Numbered from the stretch's first letter, positions 1 to 9,749 are shown. The stretch is 64,000 nt of DNA from Vibrio sp. SS-MA-C1-2 (GCF_021513135.1 NZ_CP090981.1:496001-560000), one strand, 5' to 3'. A program made the numbers and translations. The notes: generated from the sequence alone by a model not told the origin.

Positions 1-2034
1 CGTCGTACTAAAGGTCAAATTGCAATAGAAGCAGGGTTAGAGCCTCTTGCAGACTTACTATGGCTGCAACCTGAAAACGAGCCTAACAACAGCGCAAGTC
101 GTTACATCAATACAGAACTGGGGATCAATGACGAAAAAGCAGCACTGGATGGCGCACGTGCAATTTTAATGGAGCGTTTTGCAGAAGATGCAACGTTACT
201 GGATAAGATCCGTCGTTATCTTAATCAAAATGCAGAGCTTCAAGCTAAAGTTATCCCAGGGAAAGAGCAAGAGGGTGCAAAGTTTAAAGACTACTTTGAA
301 CATAATGAGCGCATTACTCATGTCCCATCTCATCGAGCTTTGGCAATGTTTCGTGGTCGAAATGAAGGTTTTTTACAGCTCAATCTTAATGCGGATCCAA
401 ACCAAGAACCAACGGTTAAAGGCTCTTATTGTGAACTCATTATTGCTGATCACTATAAAGTTGAATTAGGTCATAATTCAGCAGATTTATGGCGTAAACA
501 GGTCATTAGTTGGGCTTGGCGTATCAAAATCCTCACTCATATGGAAACGGAATTAATGGGCACGCTCCGTGAAAATGCGGAGCGAGAAGGGATTAATGTC
601 TTTGCTAATAATCTTCAAGATCTCTTAATGGCAGCCCCTGCGGGCCCTAAAGCAACATTAGGTTTAGATCCAGGCTTACGAACTGGCGTTAAAGTTGCAG
701 TGGTTGATACCACGGGTAAGTTGGTTGCAACCGATACTATCTATCCTCATCAACCTCACAATAAAGTTGCTGCATCTGCACATTCGATCATTCAACTAAT
801 TAAAAAGTTCGATATTTCACTGATTGCAATTGGTAACGGTACAGCCTCCCGTGAAACGGATAGCTTTGTCGCTCAAGCATTAAAAGAAGCTGGCTTAAAA
901 GTTCAAACTGTTATCGTCAGCGAAGCAGGTGCATCGGTCTACTCAGCCTCTGAACTTGCAGCCAAAGAATTTCCGGATTTAGATGTCTCTCTTCGTGGTG
1001 CCGCTTCAATTGCTCGTCGTCTACAAGACCCCTTAGCTGAACTAGTGAAAATTGAGCCTAAAGCGATTGGTGTCGGTCAATATCAACATGATGTTAGCCA
1101 GTCACTATTAGCTAAACGCCTTGATGATGTGGTTGAAGATTGTGTTAATGCTGTCGGTGTTGATCTCAATACAGCCTCAGCGCCTCTATTAACTCGCGTC
1201 GCAGGTCTCAATAAGACACTGGCACAGAATATTGTCAATTATCGAGATGAAAATGGTCGCTTCGATAACCGAACGCAATTGAAAAAAGTCGCTAGATTAG
1301 GTCCAAAAGCATTTGAGCAATCCGCTGGATTCTTAAAGGTGATGGGTGGAAAAAACCCACTTGATGCCTCTTCTGTTCACCCAGAAGCTTACCCCGTCGT
1401 AAAAAGTATCGCTCAACAAATTGGTAAAGATATTTCAGCCATCATTGGCAATAGTCCATTGTTAAAGAGTTTAAACCCGAATCAATTTATTGATGATAAT
1501 GTTGGACTATTAACCGTTGAAGATATCATTAAAGAGTTAGATAAACCGGGACGGGATCCTCGTCCAGAATTTAAGACTGCGACCTTTAGTGACGGTATCA
1601 ATGAGATTAAAGACTTAAAACTGGGGATGATCTTAGAAGGTGTTGTTTCTAATGTTGCCAACTTTGGCGCATTTGTCGATATCGGCGTTCACCAAGATGG
1701 CTTAGTCCATATCTCAGCTCTCTCTGATCGCTTTATTTCCGACCCTCGTGATATTGTCAAAGCTGGTGATATTGTTAAGGTTAAAGTGATGGAAATCGAT
1801 ATTGCACGAAAACGTATTGCTCTCACCATGCGTCTCAGTGATGAACCTAATCAAGGTGAAAGCCAAGGTGAGCATAGAGGTCGAAACCAAGGTAAAACCA
1901 CCTCACCTCAAAACAATAATAAAAGAGAGAACAAATCCTCTCAGAGCAATGGACGCGGCAATGTTTCAGCACCACAAAACTCAGCTTTTGGGGGCGCATT
2001 TGCTGATGCCTTTGCTAAAGCTAAAAAGCGTTAA
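1..2034 (+). CDS. tex: Tex, RNA-binding transcription accessory protein (5' end outside window)
   Basis: The reading frame is open from base 1, so the N-terminus (roughly 95 residues by comparison with the usual ~775) lies upstream; the first in-window ATG at 169 is not the start. Visible parts are the helical Tex core, an RNase H/YqgF-like fold opening with [17 protein letters not shown] near base 658, a helix-hairpin-helix segment ([19 protein letters not shown], about 1207-1263), and an S1 RNA-binding domain (about 1615-1830, with [19 protein letters not shown]). A basic Gln/Asn/Gly-rich tail follows. Tex is a cytoplasmic nucleic-acid-binding protein that affects transcription and stress or toxin expression; its exact role is unsettled. 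A rho-independent terminator follows at once, so it probably ends its own transcript. Confidence 0.97.
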   Translation, partial: RRTKGQIAIEAGLEPLADLLWLQPENEPNNSASRYINTELGINDEKAALDGARAILMERFAEDATLLDKIRRYLNQNAELQAKVIPGKEQEGAKFKDYFEHNERITHVPSHRALAMFRGRNEGFLQLNLNADPNQEPTVKGSYCELIIADHYKVELGHNSADLWRKQVISWAWRIKILTHMETELMGTLRENAEREGINVFANNLQDLLMAAPAGPKATLGLDPGLRTGVKVAVVDTTGKLVATDTIYPHQPHNKVAASAHSIIQLIKKFDISLIAIGNGTASRETDSFVAQALKEAGLKVQTVIVSEAGASVYSASELAAKEFPDLDVSLRGAASIARRLQDPLAELVKIEPKAIGVGQYQHDVSQSLLAKRLDDVVEDCVNAVGVDLNTASAPLLTRVAGLNKTLAQNIVNYRDENGRFDNRTQLKKVARLGPKAFEQSAGFLKVMGGKNPLDASSVHPEAYPVVKSIAQQIGKDISAIIGNSPLLKSLNPNQFIDDNVGLLTVEDIIKELDKPGRDPRPEFKTATFSDGINEIKDLKLGMILEGVVSNVANFGAFVDIGVHQDGLVHISALSDRFISDPRDIVKAGDIVKVKVMEIDIARKRIALTMRLSDEPNQGESQGEHRGRNQGKTTSPQNNNKRENKSSQSNGRGNVSAPQNSAFGGAFADAFAKAKKR

Positions 2035-2069
2035 ATCTAAAAGTATTTAAAGCTTAAGAGATAATCATC

Positions 2070-2126
2070 AAGCCACTCCACTTTTATCATCAATATCAGA
2101 GATAAAATGGAAGTGGCTTTTTATTT
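2070..2126 (+). terminator. Terminator after tex
   Basis: Arms AAGCCACT...TTTTATC (2070-2088) and GATAAAATGGAAGTGGCTT (2101-2119) pair with a small offset, and the stem is followed by TTTTATTTT. It lies 35 bp after the tex stop. Confidence 0.75.
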
Positions 2127-2239
2127 TGAATGAAACCCCACCATTTCTTTCTACCAGCTTTCAAGTTTGATTCCATCAAATTTTACTTATCATTCGCTTA
2201 ACTCACTCATCAAGTAATCTAATACCAATAAATAATGAG

Positions 2240-2980
2240 ATGCTAACGGCAGTGAAAATGACCAAGATAAAAACCAAAAAATTAATATTAAAATACAGGG
2301 GATGGGTGAAAATTGCTGTATATCGCCTTTTTTCCCCTTACTGTTTACTTTGCCAAAGCGAATTAACCATCAAAGAGCGGGATTTGTGTCATTACTGTTT
2401 AAACCTTTTGCCCGACCATCCTCGTTGTCTCTGTTGTGGTTTGCCTCTCCCTTCTAATCAAGAAAAATGTGGTGAATGCTTAAGATCTCCCCCCTTGTGG
2501 CAGAAACTTTCTTGTATTGGTGATTACACATTTCCTCTTGATAAATTAATTCAACAATTTAAGTACCAAAAACAGTTCATTTTAGCCCCCTCACTTGCTG
2601 AGCTTCTTATCCCATGGATCCAAGAGAAGCCACAAGCATTACTCCCTGTTCCCATGCACTGGCAACGACAACTATTAAGGGGGTTTAATCAAAGTGAACT
2701 TTTAACACTAGAGATTGGCAAAAGAATCAATCGCCCGACTTTATGTCATCACCTAATAAGAGCAAGAAAAACAACACCACAACAGGGACTTTCATCCAAA
2801 GAACGAAGAAAAAACTTACATCAAGCATTTGAGTTAGTTAAAGAGATAAACTATCAACATATCGCGATTATTGATGATGTTGTTACCACAGGCACGACCA
2901 TCAATGAAATGATTAATTTATTAAAAAACAAAGGAATAGCAAGAATTGATGTCATTTGTCTGTGTCGAACCGCAAAATAA
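2240..2980 (+). CDS. comF: ComF family protein (GntX-like phosphoribosyltransferase-fold)
   Basis: The 246-residue protein has an N-terminal Cys4-type zinc-binding region (CLLC, CHYC, CLCCG, CGEC pairs between about residues 35 and 80) and a C-terminal type I phosphoribosyltransferase signature IAIIDDVVTTGTTINEM near residues 208-224. These are the two hallmarks of ComF/GntX. In naturally transformable bacteria ComF is needed for uptake of single-stranded DNA; in E. coli the homologue GntX is linked to gluconate use, and the biochemical activity is not settled. It sits directly upstream of nfuA, as in E. coli and Vibrio, but bioH, which usually precedes it, is absent here and tex lies upstream instead. 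A second in-frame ATG at 2258 is a possible alternative start. Confidence 0.92.
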   Translation: MLTAVKMTKIKTKKLILKYRGWVKIAVYRLFSPYCLLCQSELTIKERDLCHYCLNLLPDHPRCLCCGLPLPSNQEKCGECLRSPPLWQKLSCIGDYTFPLDKLIQQFKYQKQFILAPSLAELLIPWIQEKPQALLPVPMHWQRQLLRGFNQSELLTLEIGKRINRPTLCHHLIRARKTTPQQGLSSKERRKNLHQAFELVKEINYQHIAIIDDVVTTGTTINEMINLLKNKGIARIDVICLCRTAK

Positions 2981-3111
2981 GAGAACAGGGTCTACTTATC
3001 AAATAAAAAATAGGGTATAACAGTGTTATAGAAACAGATATGAAGAATCGTGGAAATCTTTTCGATTCGGAGTATAATAAATAACCCACTAAATAACTCA
3101 GGTATATCATT

Positions 3112-3696
3112 GTGTCTCAGATTATTATCACTGACAGTGCTCAAACGCACTTCGCTAAACTTCTTGAACAGCAACCTGAAGGGACGAATATTCGTGTTTT
3201 CGTTGTAAACCCAGGCACGCCAAACGCAGAATGTGGTGTATCTTACTGCCCACCAGAAGCGGTAGAAGCAACGGATACTAAACTTGAGTTTGATAGCCTT
3301 ATCGCTTTTGTTGATGAGCAGAGCCTACCTTTCCTTGATGATGCAGAAATCGATTTTGTGACTGACAAAATGGGCTCTCAGCTAACGCTAAAAGCACCGA
3401 ATGCAAAAATGCGTAAGTTAGGTGATGATGCAACGTTAATGGAGCGTGTTGATTACGCTATCCAAACTCAAGTGAACCCTCAACTAGCTGGTCATGGTGG
3501 CCATGTAAACCTTGTTCAAATTACTGAAGATGGTATTGCTCTTCTTCAATTTGGCGGCGGCTGTAATGGTTGTTCAATGGTTGATGTGACGCTTAAAGAA
3601 GGTATCGAAAAAGAACTTCTTGTTCAGTTTGAAGGTGAGTTAACTGCAGTTAAAGATGCAACTGAGCATACTGCTGGCGAACACTCATATTATTAA
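3112..3696 (+). CDS. nfuA: Fe-S biogenesis protein NfuA
   Basis: 194 residues (E. coli 191), beginning at a GTG codon. The N-terminal half is a degenerate A-type carrier domain; the C-terminal half is the Nfu domain with the cluster-binding CxxC in [18 protein letters not shown] (about residues 146-163). NfuA holds a [4Fe-4S] cluster at a dimer interface, delivers it to targets such as lipoyl synthase and aconitase, and protects maturation under oxidative stress or iron limitation. There is a 131-bp gap after comF, so it probably has its own promoter. A strong hairpin terminator follows. It is convergent with ubiA. Confidence 0.97.
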   Translation: MSQIIITDSAQTHFAKLLEQQPEGTNIRVFVVNPGTPNAECGVSYCPPEAVEATDTKLEFDSLIAFVDEQSLPFLDDAEIDFVTDKMGSQLTLKAPNAKMRKLGDDATLMERVDYAIQTQVNPQLAGHGGHVNLVQITEDGIALLQFGGGCNGCSMVDVTLKEGIEKELLVQFEGELTAVKDATEHTAGEHSYY

Positions 3697-3747
3697 GATT
3701 TAGTTAAGCTGAACTAAATTAAGCTTAAATACTAAAGATTAATGACT

Positions 3748-3799
3748 AAAGAGCCCAGATTATCGTAGTGACTTATTACGATAATCTGGGCTCTTTTTT
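3748..3799. terminator. Terminator between nfuA and ubiA
   Basis: A perfect 20-bp stem (AAAGAGCCCAGATTATCGTA and its complement) with a 9-nt loop is followed by six T. The A-rich 5' flank lets it serve the convergent ubiC-ubiA transcript as well. Confidence 0.9.
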
Positions 3800-3888
3800 A
3801 TCGAATATTGACAACCGATACTCAAAATCATTGTAGCCGTGACTGTTATAAATCTAGCCTAATCACTCCAAGCAGGAAGAGTAAAAAA

Positions 3889-4746
3889 TTAAAAGAGGGC
3901 ACAAACCGATATACCGATAAATATCACCATACCTACATAATTATTATTTAAAAAGGCACGGAAACAAGCATTTCGTTCTCTACGCTGAATCAACATCTGT
4001 TGATATACAAATAACCCAGCAGCAATTAACAATGTCCAGTAATAGAAGGTACCCAGTGCCATCATATAACCAATTAACACTAAGATAATTAACGTTAAAA
4101 ACTGTAAAATACCGACGACCATTTTATCTCTGCGACCAAAAAGGATTGCCGTTGATTTAATCCCTATTTTTAGGTCATCATCACGATCGACCATCGCATA
4201 TAACGTGTCATAAGCAATCGTCCACAACACATTCGCTAACAGCAAAAGCCATGCAACAGGCGGTAATGAATTCGCTTCAGCAGCAAATGCCATCGGAATC
4301 GACCAGCCAAACGCCAAACCTAACACTAATTGCGGCATATGAGTAATGCGCTTCATAAAGGGATAACAAAACGCTAATCCCAGCGCAATCACTGAAAGAT
4401 AGATAGTTAACGTATTCAATTGTAAAACCAATACAAACGCTAAGACAACTAAAGCGAAAAATAGCAGTAGTGCCTCTTTCGGTGAAACCAATCCAGAGGG
4501 AATAGGTCTTTGAGCGGTTCGTTTTACATGACCATCAAAATTACGGTCAGCATAATCATTAATCACACATCCAGCCGAGCGCATGACAATGACGCCAAGA
4601 GTGAAAATAATGACATTTTTCCAATCTGGGTGCTCTCCAGCCGCTAAAAACAGTGCCCATAGTGTCGGCCAAAGTAGTAAAAGACTACCAATAGGTCGAT
4701 CCATTCTGGTCAATTGTAAATAAGCTCTCGCTTTAGTCATGACCAT
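3889..4746 (-). CDS. ubiA: 4-hydroxybenzoate octaprenyltransferase UbiA
   Basis: 285 residues, multi-pass inner-membrane prenyltransferase. Both aspartate-rich substrate motifs are visible: [15 protein letters not shown] near residues 63-77 and [12 protein letters not shown] near 180-192. They bind the Mg-diphosphate of the polyprenyl donor. It attaches the side chain to 4-hydroxybenzoate, the second step of ubiquinone synthesis. The start at 4746 has AGGAG seven bases upstream; the ATG at 4740 (MTKARAYLQ) is less well spaced. Its start overlaps the end of ubiC by 14 bases, so the two are translationally coupled in the order ubiC-ubiA, matching pathway order. Confidence 0.97.
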   Translation of the reverse strand: MVMTKARAYLQLTRMDRPIGSLLLLWPTLWALFLAAGEHPDWKNVIIFTLGVIVMRSAGCVINDYADRNFDGHVKRTAQRPIPSGLVSPKEALLLFFALVVLAFVLVLQLNTLTIYLSVIALGLAFCYPFMKRITHMPQLVLGLAFGWSIPMAFAAEANSLPPVAWLLLLANVLWTIAYDTLYAMVDRDDDLKIGIKSTAILFGRRDKMVVGILQFLTLIILVLIGYMMALGTFYYWTLLIAAGLFVYQQMLIQRRERNACFRAFLNNNYVGMVIFIGISVCALF

Positions 4747-5308
4747 TCATTATCTCCTGTCCCATTTGTTGATTATCCTTTTCGTAAATCGGTGCATGAG
4801 GTAAAAAGAGTTCCGCCACTAACATGGGTTTATTATTAATCCATAATCTTGAGCGACGAGCCCACAATTTTTTATTCGAGGTAGGGTCTGGGAGGATCGT
4901 AGCAACTTCAATCTCATCTCGACGAGCAGTACTATGAGAAAATATTCTCAATCCCAATAAATTATCACCTAAGTCCAAAATATCTTGTTCATCATTGGTG
5001 AGAGTTGCGTGGGGAATTAATGTTCGAGCAATGACCCAAGGCTTTTTATCACCAGAAATCACCACTTCTCGTACAAGACAACTGACATTTCCGAGCCAAG
5101 CCTGATCATTAGGTGCAAGATGCTCAACAGATTGTTGATTGATAACTTTAACATCTAAATGTTGACAGTGCTTTTGTAAACGAAGAGAAAGGGAGGTCGA
5201 GTCTAATAACCAATCGGAGAGTATTGCAGACTCAATAGAGCTATCTTGAGCTGAACACCAAAGTGCTTGTTCTAAGTGCTCAAAGTTTAATAATTTGGTT
5301 CTATTCAT
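4733..5308 (-). CDS. ubiC: Chorismate pyruvate-lyase UbiC
   Basis: Chorismate lyase makes 4-hydroxybenzoate and pyruvate from chorismate, the committed step of ubiquinone synthesis. The match to UbiC is clear in the second half: a WLREV-like segment ([20 protein letters not shown]), LG.RIFSHS, and [27 protein letters not shown] near the C-terminus. I chose the ATG at 5308 ([18 protein letters not shown], 191 residues) because alignment with E. coli UbiC begins there. A GTG at 5344 would add 12 residues with no ribosome binding site. A 26-residue tail after the conserved SPLY-like end overlaps ubiA. Confidence 0.9.
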   Translation of the reverse strand: MNRTKLLNFEHLEQALWCSAQDSSIESAILSDWLLDSTSLSLRLQKHCQHLDVKVINQQSVEHLAPNDQAWLGNVSCLVREVVISGDKKPWVIARTLIPHATLTNDEQDILDLGDNLLGLRIFSHSTARRDEIEVATILPDPTSNKKLWARRSRLWINNKPMLVAELFLPHAPIYEKDNQQMGQEIMNGHD

Positions 5309-5390
5309 GGTAACAATACAATCTCTAGCAACGAAAATTGTCACTAGTTGTTAAAACTAGCCACATAACTGCTATCTATTGTATCAAGCT

Positions 5391-5427
5391 TGGAGAATAA
5401 GAAAATCATCGATTATCTTATTCTCCA
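5391..5427. terminator. Hairpin between glpD and ubiC
   Basis: TGGAGAATAAGA at 5391-5402 is perfectly complementary to TCTTATTCTCCA at 5416-5427. On the minus strand, downstream of glpD, the hairpin is not followed by a T run, so it is a weak or factor-dependent terminator, or an mRNA 3' stabiliser. Confidence 0.45.
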
Positions 5428-5455
5428 CAATTAAATAAAAATTTTGATTCTTTAA

Positions 5456-6958
5456 TTAGCTGGCAAGTTGCAGTGCATTGACTCTTTCGTCGATATAACG
5501 ATTAACTTCAGCAATCTCTTGCTCTGTTAAATAGAGACCTAACTTGCTGCGACGCCACAATAAATCATCACCACAAGTGACAAATTCAGAATCAATAAGG
5601 TAATCAATTTCACGACTAAAACAGTGTTCGCTGAATGGACGACCCATCTCACTAACTTGCTCAGAAACAATATCCCAAACACGGCTACCGTAATTTGTGA
5701 CCAATCGAGTGGCCATTGAGGAGGAAATCCAAGAACATTTATTGACCACATCTAGAATCAACTGACCTCGAGAACTTGTAAAGTCTCCACCTGGAAGCGG
5801 TTTTTCAGCAGTCCAAGGTTGTCCCATTTCTGGGAAATGAGGCGCAAGCTTCTTCATCGCAGATTCCGCAAGTTTTCGATAAGTAGTTAGCTTGCCACCA
5901 AAAATAGACAGAATAGGTGCACCGCTCTCATCTAACTCTAAGGTATAATCACGGGTAACTGCTTGTGCTGAACTTGATTCATCATCACACAACGGACGAA
6001 CACCACTGTAATTCCAAACAATATCAGAAAGTTGTAACTGTTTCTTAAAGTACTGATTATAAATGTCTAATAAATATGCTTGCTCTTGATCATCAATAGT
6101 AACCTCTCTTGGGTCACCTTTATACTCGACATCGGTTGTACCAATAATCGAGAACTTATCCATATAAGGAATAACAAAAACAATACGATTATCCGCATTT
6201 TGCAGAATATAAGCTTGGGGTTCAGCATGGACTTTTGGAACTACAATGTGCGAACCTTTGACTAAACGAATATTACGCGGCGATTCTAATTCAAGTGAAC
6301 TATCAAAGAATTCTTTAACCCAAGGGCCGGCAGCGTTAACCAATGCTTTAGATTGACGAACAAAAACCTTACCCGTACGTTGATCCTTAATCGTTACATG
6401 CCAGATACCTTCTTTTTGTACGGCATCTTCGACTTTACAATAGTTACGAACTTCAGCACCTTGCTCCGCACAGCTAATCAGATTTAAGATCACTAAACGT
6501 GCATCATCAACCCAACAATCTGAATACTCAAACCCTTTAACAATTTCAGGCTTTAATACAGACTCAGCACCGAAACGTAACCCTTTACTTGAAGGTAAGC
6601 TTGCACGTTTTGCTAAATTATCATAAAGAAAAAGACCGGCACGAATCATCCATGCAGGACGAAGATGAGACTGGTGTGGAAGACGGAAACGTAACGGGTG
6701 GGCAATATGAGGTGCTTTTTTTAATAACACTTCGCGCTCAGCCAATGCTTCACCGACTAAACGGAACTCATAATGCTCTAAATAACGCAGACCACCATGA
6801 ATAAGCTTTGAACTTGCCGATGAAGTCGCGCTTGCAAAGTCATTCGCATCATAGATACCAACACTCAAACCACGACCAGCAGCATCAGCAGCAATACCTG
6901 CACCGTTAATACCACCACCAACAATAATCAAATCTAAGATGTTATTTTGTTCCATCAT
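5456..6958 (-). CDS. glpD: Aerobic glycerol-3-phosphate dehydrogenase GlpD
   Basis: 500 residues, the usual length. The N-terminal FAD-binding GGGINGAGIAADAAGRG motif (residues 14-30) is intact, followed by the DAA family segments SSKLIHGGLRYLEHYEFRL and RLVKGSHIVVP and the C-terminal DAO_C domain. GlpD is a peripheral membrane flavoenzyme that oxidises glycerol-3-phosphate to dihydroxyacetone phosphate and passes electrons to ubiquinone. The glpEGR genes lie directly upstream on the same strand, with the repressor GlpR among them. Two tandem GlpR-like operators precede glpD, indicating repression relieved by glycerol-3-phosphate. Confidence 0.98.
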   Translation of the reverse strand: MMEQNNILDLIIVGGGINGAGIAADAAGRGLSVGIYDANDFASATSSASSKLIHGGLRYLEHYEFRLVGEALAEREVLLKKAPHIAHPLRFRLPHQSHLRPAWMIRAGLFLYDNLAKRASLPSSKGLRFGAESVLKPEIVKGFEYSDCWVDDARLVILNLISCAEQGAEVRNYCKVEDAVQKEGIWHVTIKDQRTGKVFVRQSKALVNAAGPWVKEFFDSSLELESPRNIRLVKGSHIVVPKVHAEPQAYILQNADNRIVFVIPYMDKFSIIGTTDVEYKGDPREVTIDDQEQAYLLDIYNQYFKKQLQLSDIVWNYSGVRPLCDDESSSAQAVTRDYTLELDESGAPILSIFGGKLTTYRKLAESAMKKLAPHFPEMGQPWTAEKPLPGGDFTSSRGQLILDVVNKCSWISSSMATRLVTNYGSRVWDIVSEQVSEMGRPFSEHCFSREIDYLIDSEFVTCGDDLLWRRSKLGLYLTEQEIAEVNRYIDERVNALQLAS

Positions 6959-6968
6959 TCCACCAGAA

Positions 6969-7010
6969 AAATGTTCGAATGCTCAATAAAAGCGTTATAA
7001 CGAACATAAT
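6969..7010 (-). promoter_or_regulatory. Two tandem candidate GlpR operators upstream of glpD
   Basis: AAATGTTCGAATGCTCAATA (6969-6988) and AGCGTTATAACGAACATAAT (6991-7010) each contain one strong half (ATGTTCG or CGAACAT) of the E. coli GlpR consensus WATGTTCGWTAWCGAACATW, and their other halves are degenerate. They lie 11-52 bases upstream of the glpD start, where bound repressor would block transcription. Confidence 0.65.
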
Positions 7011-7202
7011 AGCTGATGATTTCGAAAATAACATCTTTTTTCAACTAAATTATGTGAATTTATTGTGACGCAGTATGCATTGTAGTGAATAGATTTACTC
7101 GTAATAAGGTTTATCCCCGTTTGATAGGAAATATTGAACCTAATTTATTCAATAATAAAAATTGGCGAGAAAAGATTAAATAAATAGAAAAGAATAAAGG
7201 AA

Positions 7203-7442
7203 TAAACTTAAAATAATTAGAGTGGCTAGTAGGCGACAAGTGAATGAGTCCCCCATAAGTATAGATGCACTATACCCAAAGTAATTGGAGTTGCTAGTAG
7301 GCGACAAGTGAATGAGATCCCATGAGTATAAATGTTCTATATGATTGGGGCGAATGAATGCTGTCAACAACCTAGCAGCTTCAAGTAAGAAGGGGATATA
7401 TGATTGGACGAACAAATAGAGCCAACAATCGATATTGAATAT
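7203..7442. mobile_element. Nested pair of MITE-like palindromic elements
   Basis: Outer element: left arm 7203-7270, with core CTAGTAGGCGACAAGTGAAT, and a decayed right arm from 7401. It is interrupted exactly by a complete 130-bp copy at 7271-7400 running from TATACCC to GGGATATA. TATA flanks the inner copy on both sides, and removing it restores the GCAC-TATA-TGATTGG continuity seen in sister copies. No coding sequence is present; see findings. With the GlpR operators this accounts for the 504-bp glpR-glpD gap. Confidence 0.75.
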
Positions 7443-7462
7443 CTAAAATGTTAGCCCAATAT

Positions 7463-8224
7463 TTAATTAACAATCACTAACTTCATATCACTGTCATCGA
7501 CGATACTGGCTAATGACTCAGGTAGTTCATTATCAGTAAATAACATATCTAATTCAGTTATAGAGCCTAAATTTACCATTGCATTTCGACCAAATTTAGT
7601 ATGATCAACACCTAACATGACACAACGACTGTTTTCAATAATAGCTTGTTTAATGCGAACTTCATGATAATCAAAATCTAGCAGTGAGCCATCAAAATCA
7701 ATACCACTAATACCAAGTACACCAAAATCCAAACGGAATTGAGAGATAAAATCTAAGGTTGCTTCTCCAAAAATACCACCGTCTTTATTTCTCACTTCCC
7801 CACCAGCAACAATCACTTTAAAATCATCTTTACTAGAAAGAATATTGGCAACATTTAGGTTATTGGTGACGACACGCAGTCCTTTATGATCAAGCAGTGC
7901 CCTAGCAACGGCTTCTGGCGTTGTACCAATATCAATAAATAGTGTTGCTCCATCAGGAATATAACTCGCCATCGATTGAGCAATATTATCTTTTTCAGCT
8001 AACTGCATTCCTTTTCGGTCATGATAAGAGGTATTAACCGAACTAGAGGGAAGCGTCGCGCCACCATGATGACGACGAATTAAGTTATCTTCAGCCAGCT
8101 CATTAAGATCGCGACGAATCGTTTGTGGACTAACTTGAAAGTGTTCCACCAAGCTTTCTGTATTCACATAACCATGACTTTTAACCAGGTCAATAATTTC
8201 TTGATGACGCTTATTCTGTTTCAT
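7463..8224 (-). CDS. glpR: DeoR-family glycerol-3-phosphate regulon repressor GlpR
   Basis: 253 residues. The N-terminal DeoR winged helix-turn-helix is seen in VSPQTIRRDLNELAEDNLI (about residues 27-45) followed by RRHHGGA. The C-terminal sensor domain has the sugar-phosphate-isomerase-like fold with DIGTTPEAVARAL and VTNNLNVANIL. GlpR represses glp genes and releases DNA when glycerol-3-phosphate binds. It is the last gene of glpE-glpG-glpR, 30 bp after glpG, and is followed by its target glpD on the same strand. Confidence 0.95.
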   Translation of the reverse strand: MKQNKRHQEIIDLVKSHGYVNTESLVEHFQVSPQTIRRDLNELAEDNLIRRHHGGATLPSSSVNTSYHDRKGMQLAEKDNIAQSMASYIPDGATLFIDIGTTPEAVARALLDHKGLRVVTNNLNVANILSSKDDFKVIVAGGEVRNKDGGIFGEATLDFISQFRLDFGVLGISGIDFDGSLLDFDYHEVRIKQAIIENSRCVMLGVDHTKFGRNAMVNLGSITELDMLFTDNELPESLASIVDDSDMKLVIVN

Positions 8225-8254
8225 TTAAACTTGCCTTCCGAGTAATCTAAATGC

Positions 8255-9097
8255 TTAGTTAATTTTATTTTTTTGATGACGCACACTATCAAATAATGCG
8301 ATTAAACAACCAGTAACTAGCCCACCAAGATGCGCCATATTTGCGAAAGAGTAATCTAATGGCTGCATAAAACCAAAGACTAGCCAAAATAGCATAAATC
8401 CAGCATAGGCATTAGGAAGAAAAATCCCACGTTCTGGTGCTCTCTTTCCTAATAACCACATATATCCCATTAATGCATACACAACACCAGATAAGCCACC
8501 AAAATTCACACCACTAATCCAATATTGCGCAAAGCCTGAAATTAAAGAGGAGAGTAAAAAGAGTTGAATCAGTTTACTGCTACCTAACTGCTGTTCAATC
8601 TTCCCACCTAAGAACCACCACCATAATCCATTAAACACAATATGCATTAAAGAGAAGTGGAGAAGAGAATGGGTAAACAGACGCCACACTTGCCATTTTT
8701 GCTCTGCAAGTGAAGGAAAATGTAGGGCTGAAAAAATCGGATCTGCAAACCCTAACCACCATAATCCATAGATCCCAAAAGCCGCTATCAAGATAAAGAT
8801 CGTAAAAGGTCCAGCTTGGCTGGTGACCATTTTTGTTAACTTTTGATCACCATAATTAAATTTTGCAGTACGGGACTCAGCAAGATCCCAAGAAGCGGCT
8901 TGATACTTTTTATCGTAAGGTTTAGCGAGAAACTGTTCTAATTCTGCTTTAACTTCGACAAGATATTGATCATCACTGAGCCAAATGGCAATCCCTTCAC
9001 TTTCAGCTGCCATATCGAGTTTTATGCCGCGAGAGGCCATGTAATCAATAAATGCTTGAGCGATTCGAGGATTATTTAACACAATGATACGTTGCAT
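8255..9097 (-). CDS. glpG: Rhomboid intramembrane serine protease GlpG
   Basis: 280 residues with six predicted membrane segments after an N-terminal cytoplasmic domain of about 90 residues. The catalytic dyad is intact: Ser203 in GGLSGVVYALMGY and His256 in NMAHLGGL. The oxyanion-hole residues of MHIVFNGLWWW (His152, Asn156) are also present. GlpG cleaves single-pass membrane proteins within the lipid bilayer, and its link with glycerol metabolism is only by operon. It starts 3 bp after glpE and precedes glpR, the same order as in E. coli. Confidence 0.97.
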   Translation of the reverse strand: MQRIIVLNNPRIAQAFIDYMASRGIKLDMAAESEGIAIWLSDDQYLVEVKAELEQFLAKPYDKKYQAASWDLAESRTAKFNYGDQKLTKMVTSQAGPFTIFILIAAFGIYGLWWLGFADPIFSALHFPSLAEQKWQVWRLFTHSLLHFSLMHIVFNGLWWWFLGGKIEQQLGSSKLIQLFLLSSLISGFAQYWISGVNFGGLSGVVYALMGYMWLLGKRAPERGIFLPNAYAGFMLFWLVFGFMQPLDYSFANMAHLGGLVTGCLIALFDSVRHQKNKIN

Positions 9098-9100
9098 AGC

Positions 9101-9427
9101 TTACTCCGAAGTGACAAAAGGGTATCCGCGACGCCAAGCTTCAAAACCACCATCAAGGCTATAAACGGTTTCATACCCTTGGTTAATCAAATACTGAGCT
9201 GCGCCTTGGCTGCTATGACCATGATAACACATCACAATCACCGGTTGTTCAAAGTCCACTTCATTGATGAAGTCGATCATCGTTTCATTGGTTAAATGGA
9301 AAGCCGATTCTGGATGACCAGCTTTAAAGCTATTTGGATCTCGAATATCGACAAGAACAGCGCCAAGCTCACTCTCTTTTAGTAATTTCACTGCATCTTC
9401 AGCTGAAATATGCTCAAATTGATCCAT
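9101..9427 (-). CDS. glpE: Thiosulfate sulfurtransferase GlpE (single-domain rhodanese)
   Basis: 108 residues, the size of E. coli GlpE. The rhodanese active-site loop [18 protein letters not shown] puts the persulfide-carrying cysteine at residue 67. It transfers sulfur from thiosulfate to acceptors such as cyanide or thioredoxin in the cytoplasm. It is the first gene of glpEGR. The 322-bp upstream gap contains a DnaA-box/GATC cluster and the rpoH terminator. Confidence 0.96.
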   Translation of the reverse strand: MDQFEHISAEDAVKLLKESELGAVLVDIRDPNSFKAGHPESAFHLTNETMIDFINEVDFEQPVIVMCYHGHSSQGAAQYLINQGYETVYSLDGGFEAWRRGYPFVTSE

Positions 9428-9481
9428 ATTATTTTTCTCCTATTTTAACTCGATCCAACAACTGTACACTTATTAGCCAGC

Positions 9482-9607
9482 TGTGGAAAAATCTGTGAAT
9501 TGCGTTAATAAGCGATGATCCTTAATTAGGATCCACCATATATAGTAAGGATCTATGCATATCCTGTGGATAAGGATCTTTTTTTTGGTAATAACTCCAT
9601 TATGATC
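9482..9607. promoter_or_regulatory. DnaA box and GATC cluster in the rpoH-glpE gap
   Basis: A perfect DnaA box TGTGGATAA lies at 9565-9573, with a one-mismatch box TGTGGAAAA at 9482-9490. Five GATC sites (9517, 9530, 9550, 9575, 9604) fall within 90 bp. No gene is present. It could be a DnaA-titrating or SeqA-bound site, or cell-cycle control of glpE; see findings. Confidence 0.5.
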
Positions 9608-9619
9608 AATTATCATAGA

Positions 9620-9651
9620 TAATAAAAAACCAGCATAAATGCTGGTTATCT
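9620..9651 (-). terminator. Terminator of rpoH
   Basis: On the minus strand AACCAGCA-TTTA-TGCTGGTT is followed by TTTTATT, a compact rho-independent terminator about 100 bp after the rpoH stop. Confidence 0.8.
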
Positions 9652-9749
9652 TTAGACTCAATGTAAAATACAGTCTATTTATCACCAATCAAAATCATTT
9701 TTTAACATCTTTCATCCTCAAGCTCTGAGTTAAATTAAAGATGAAAAGA

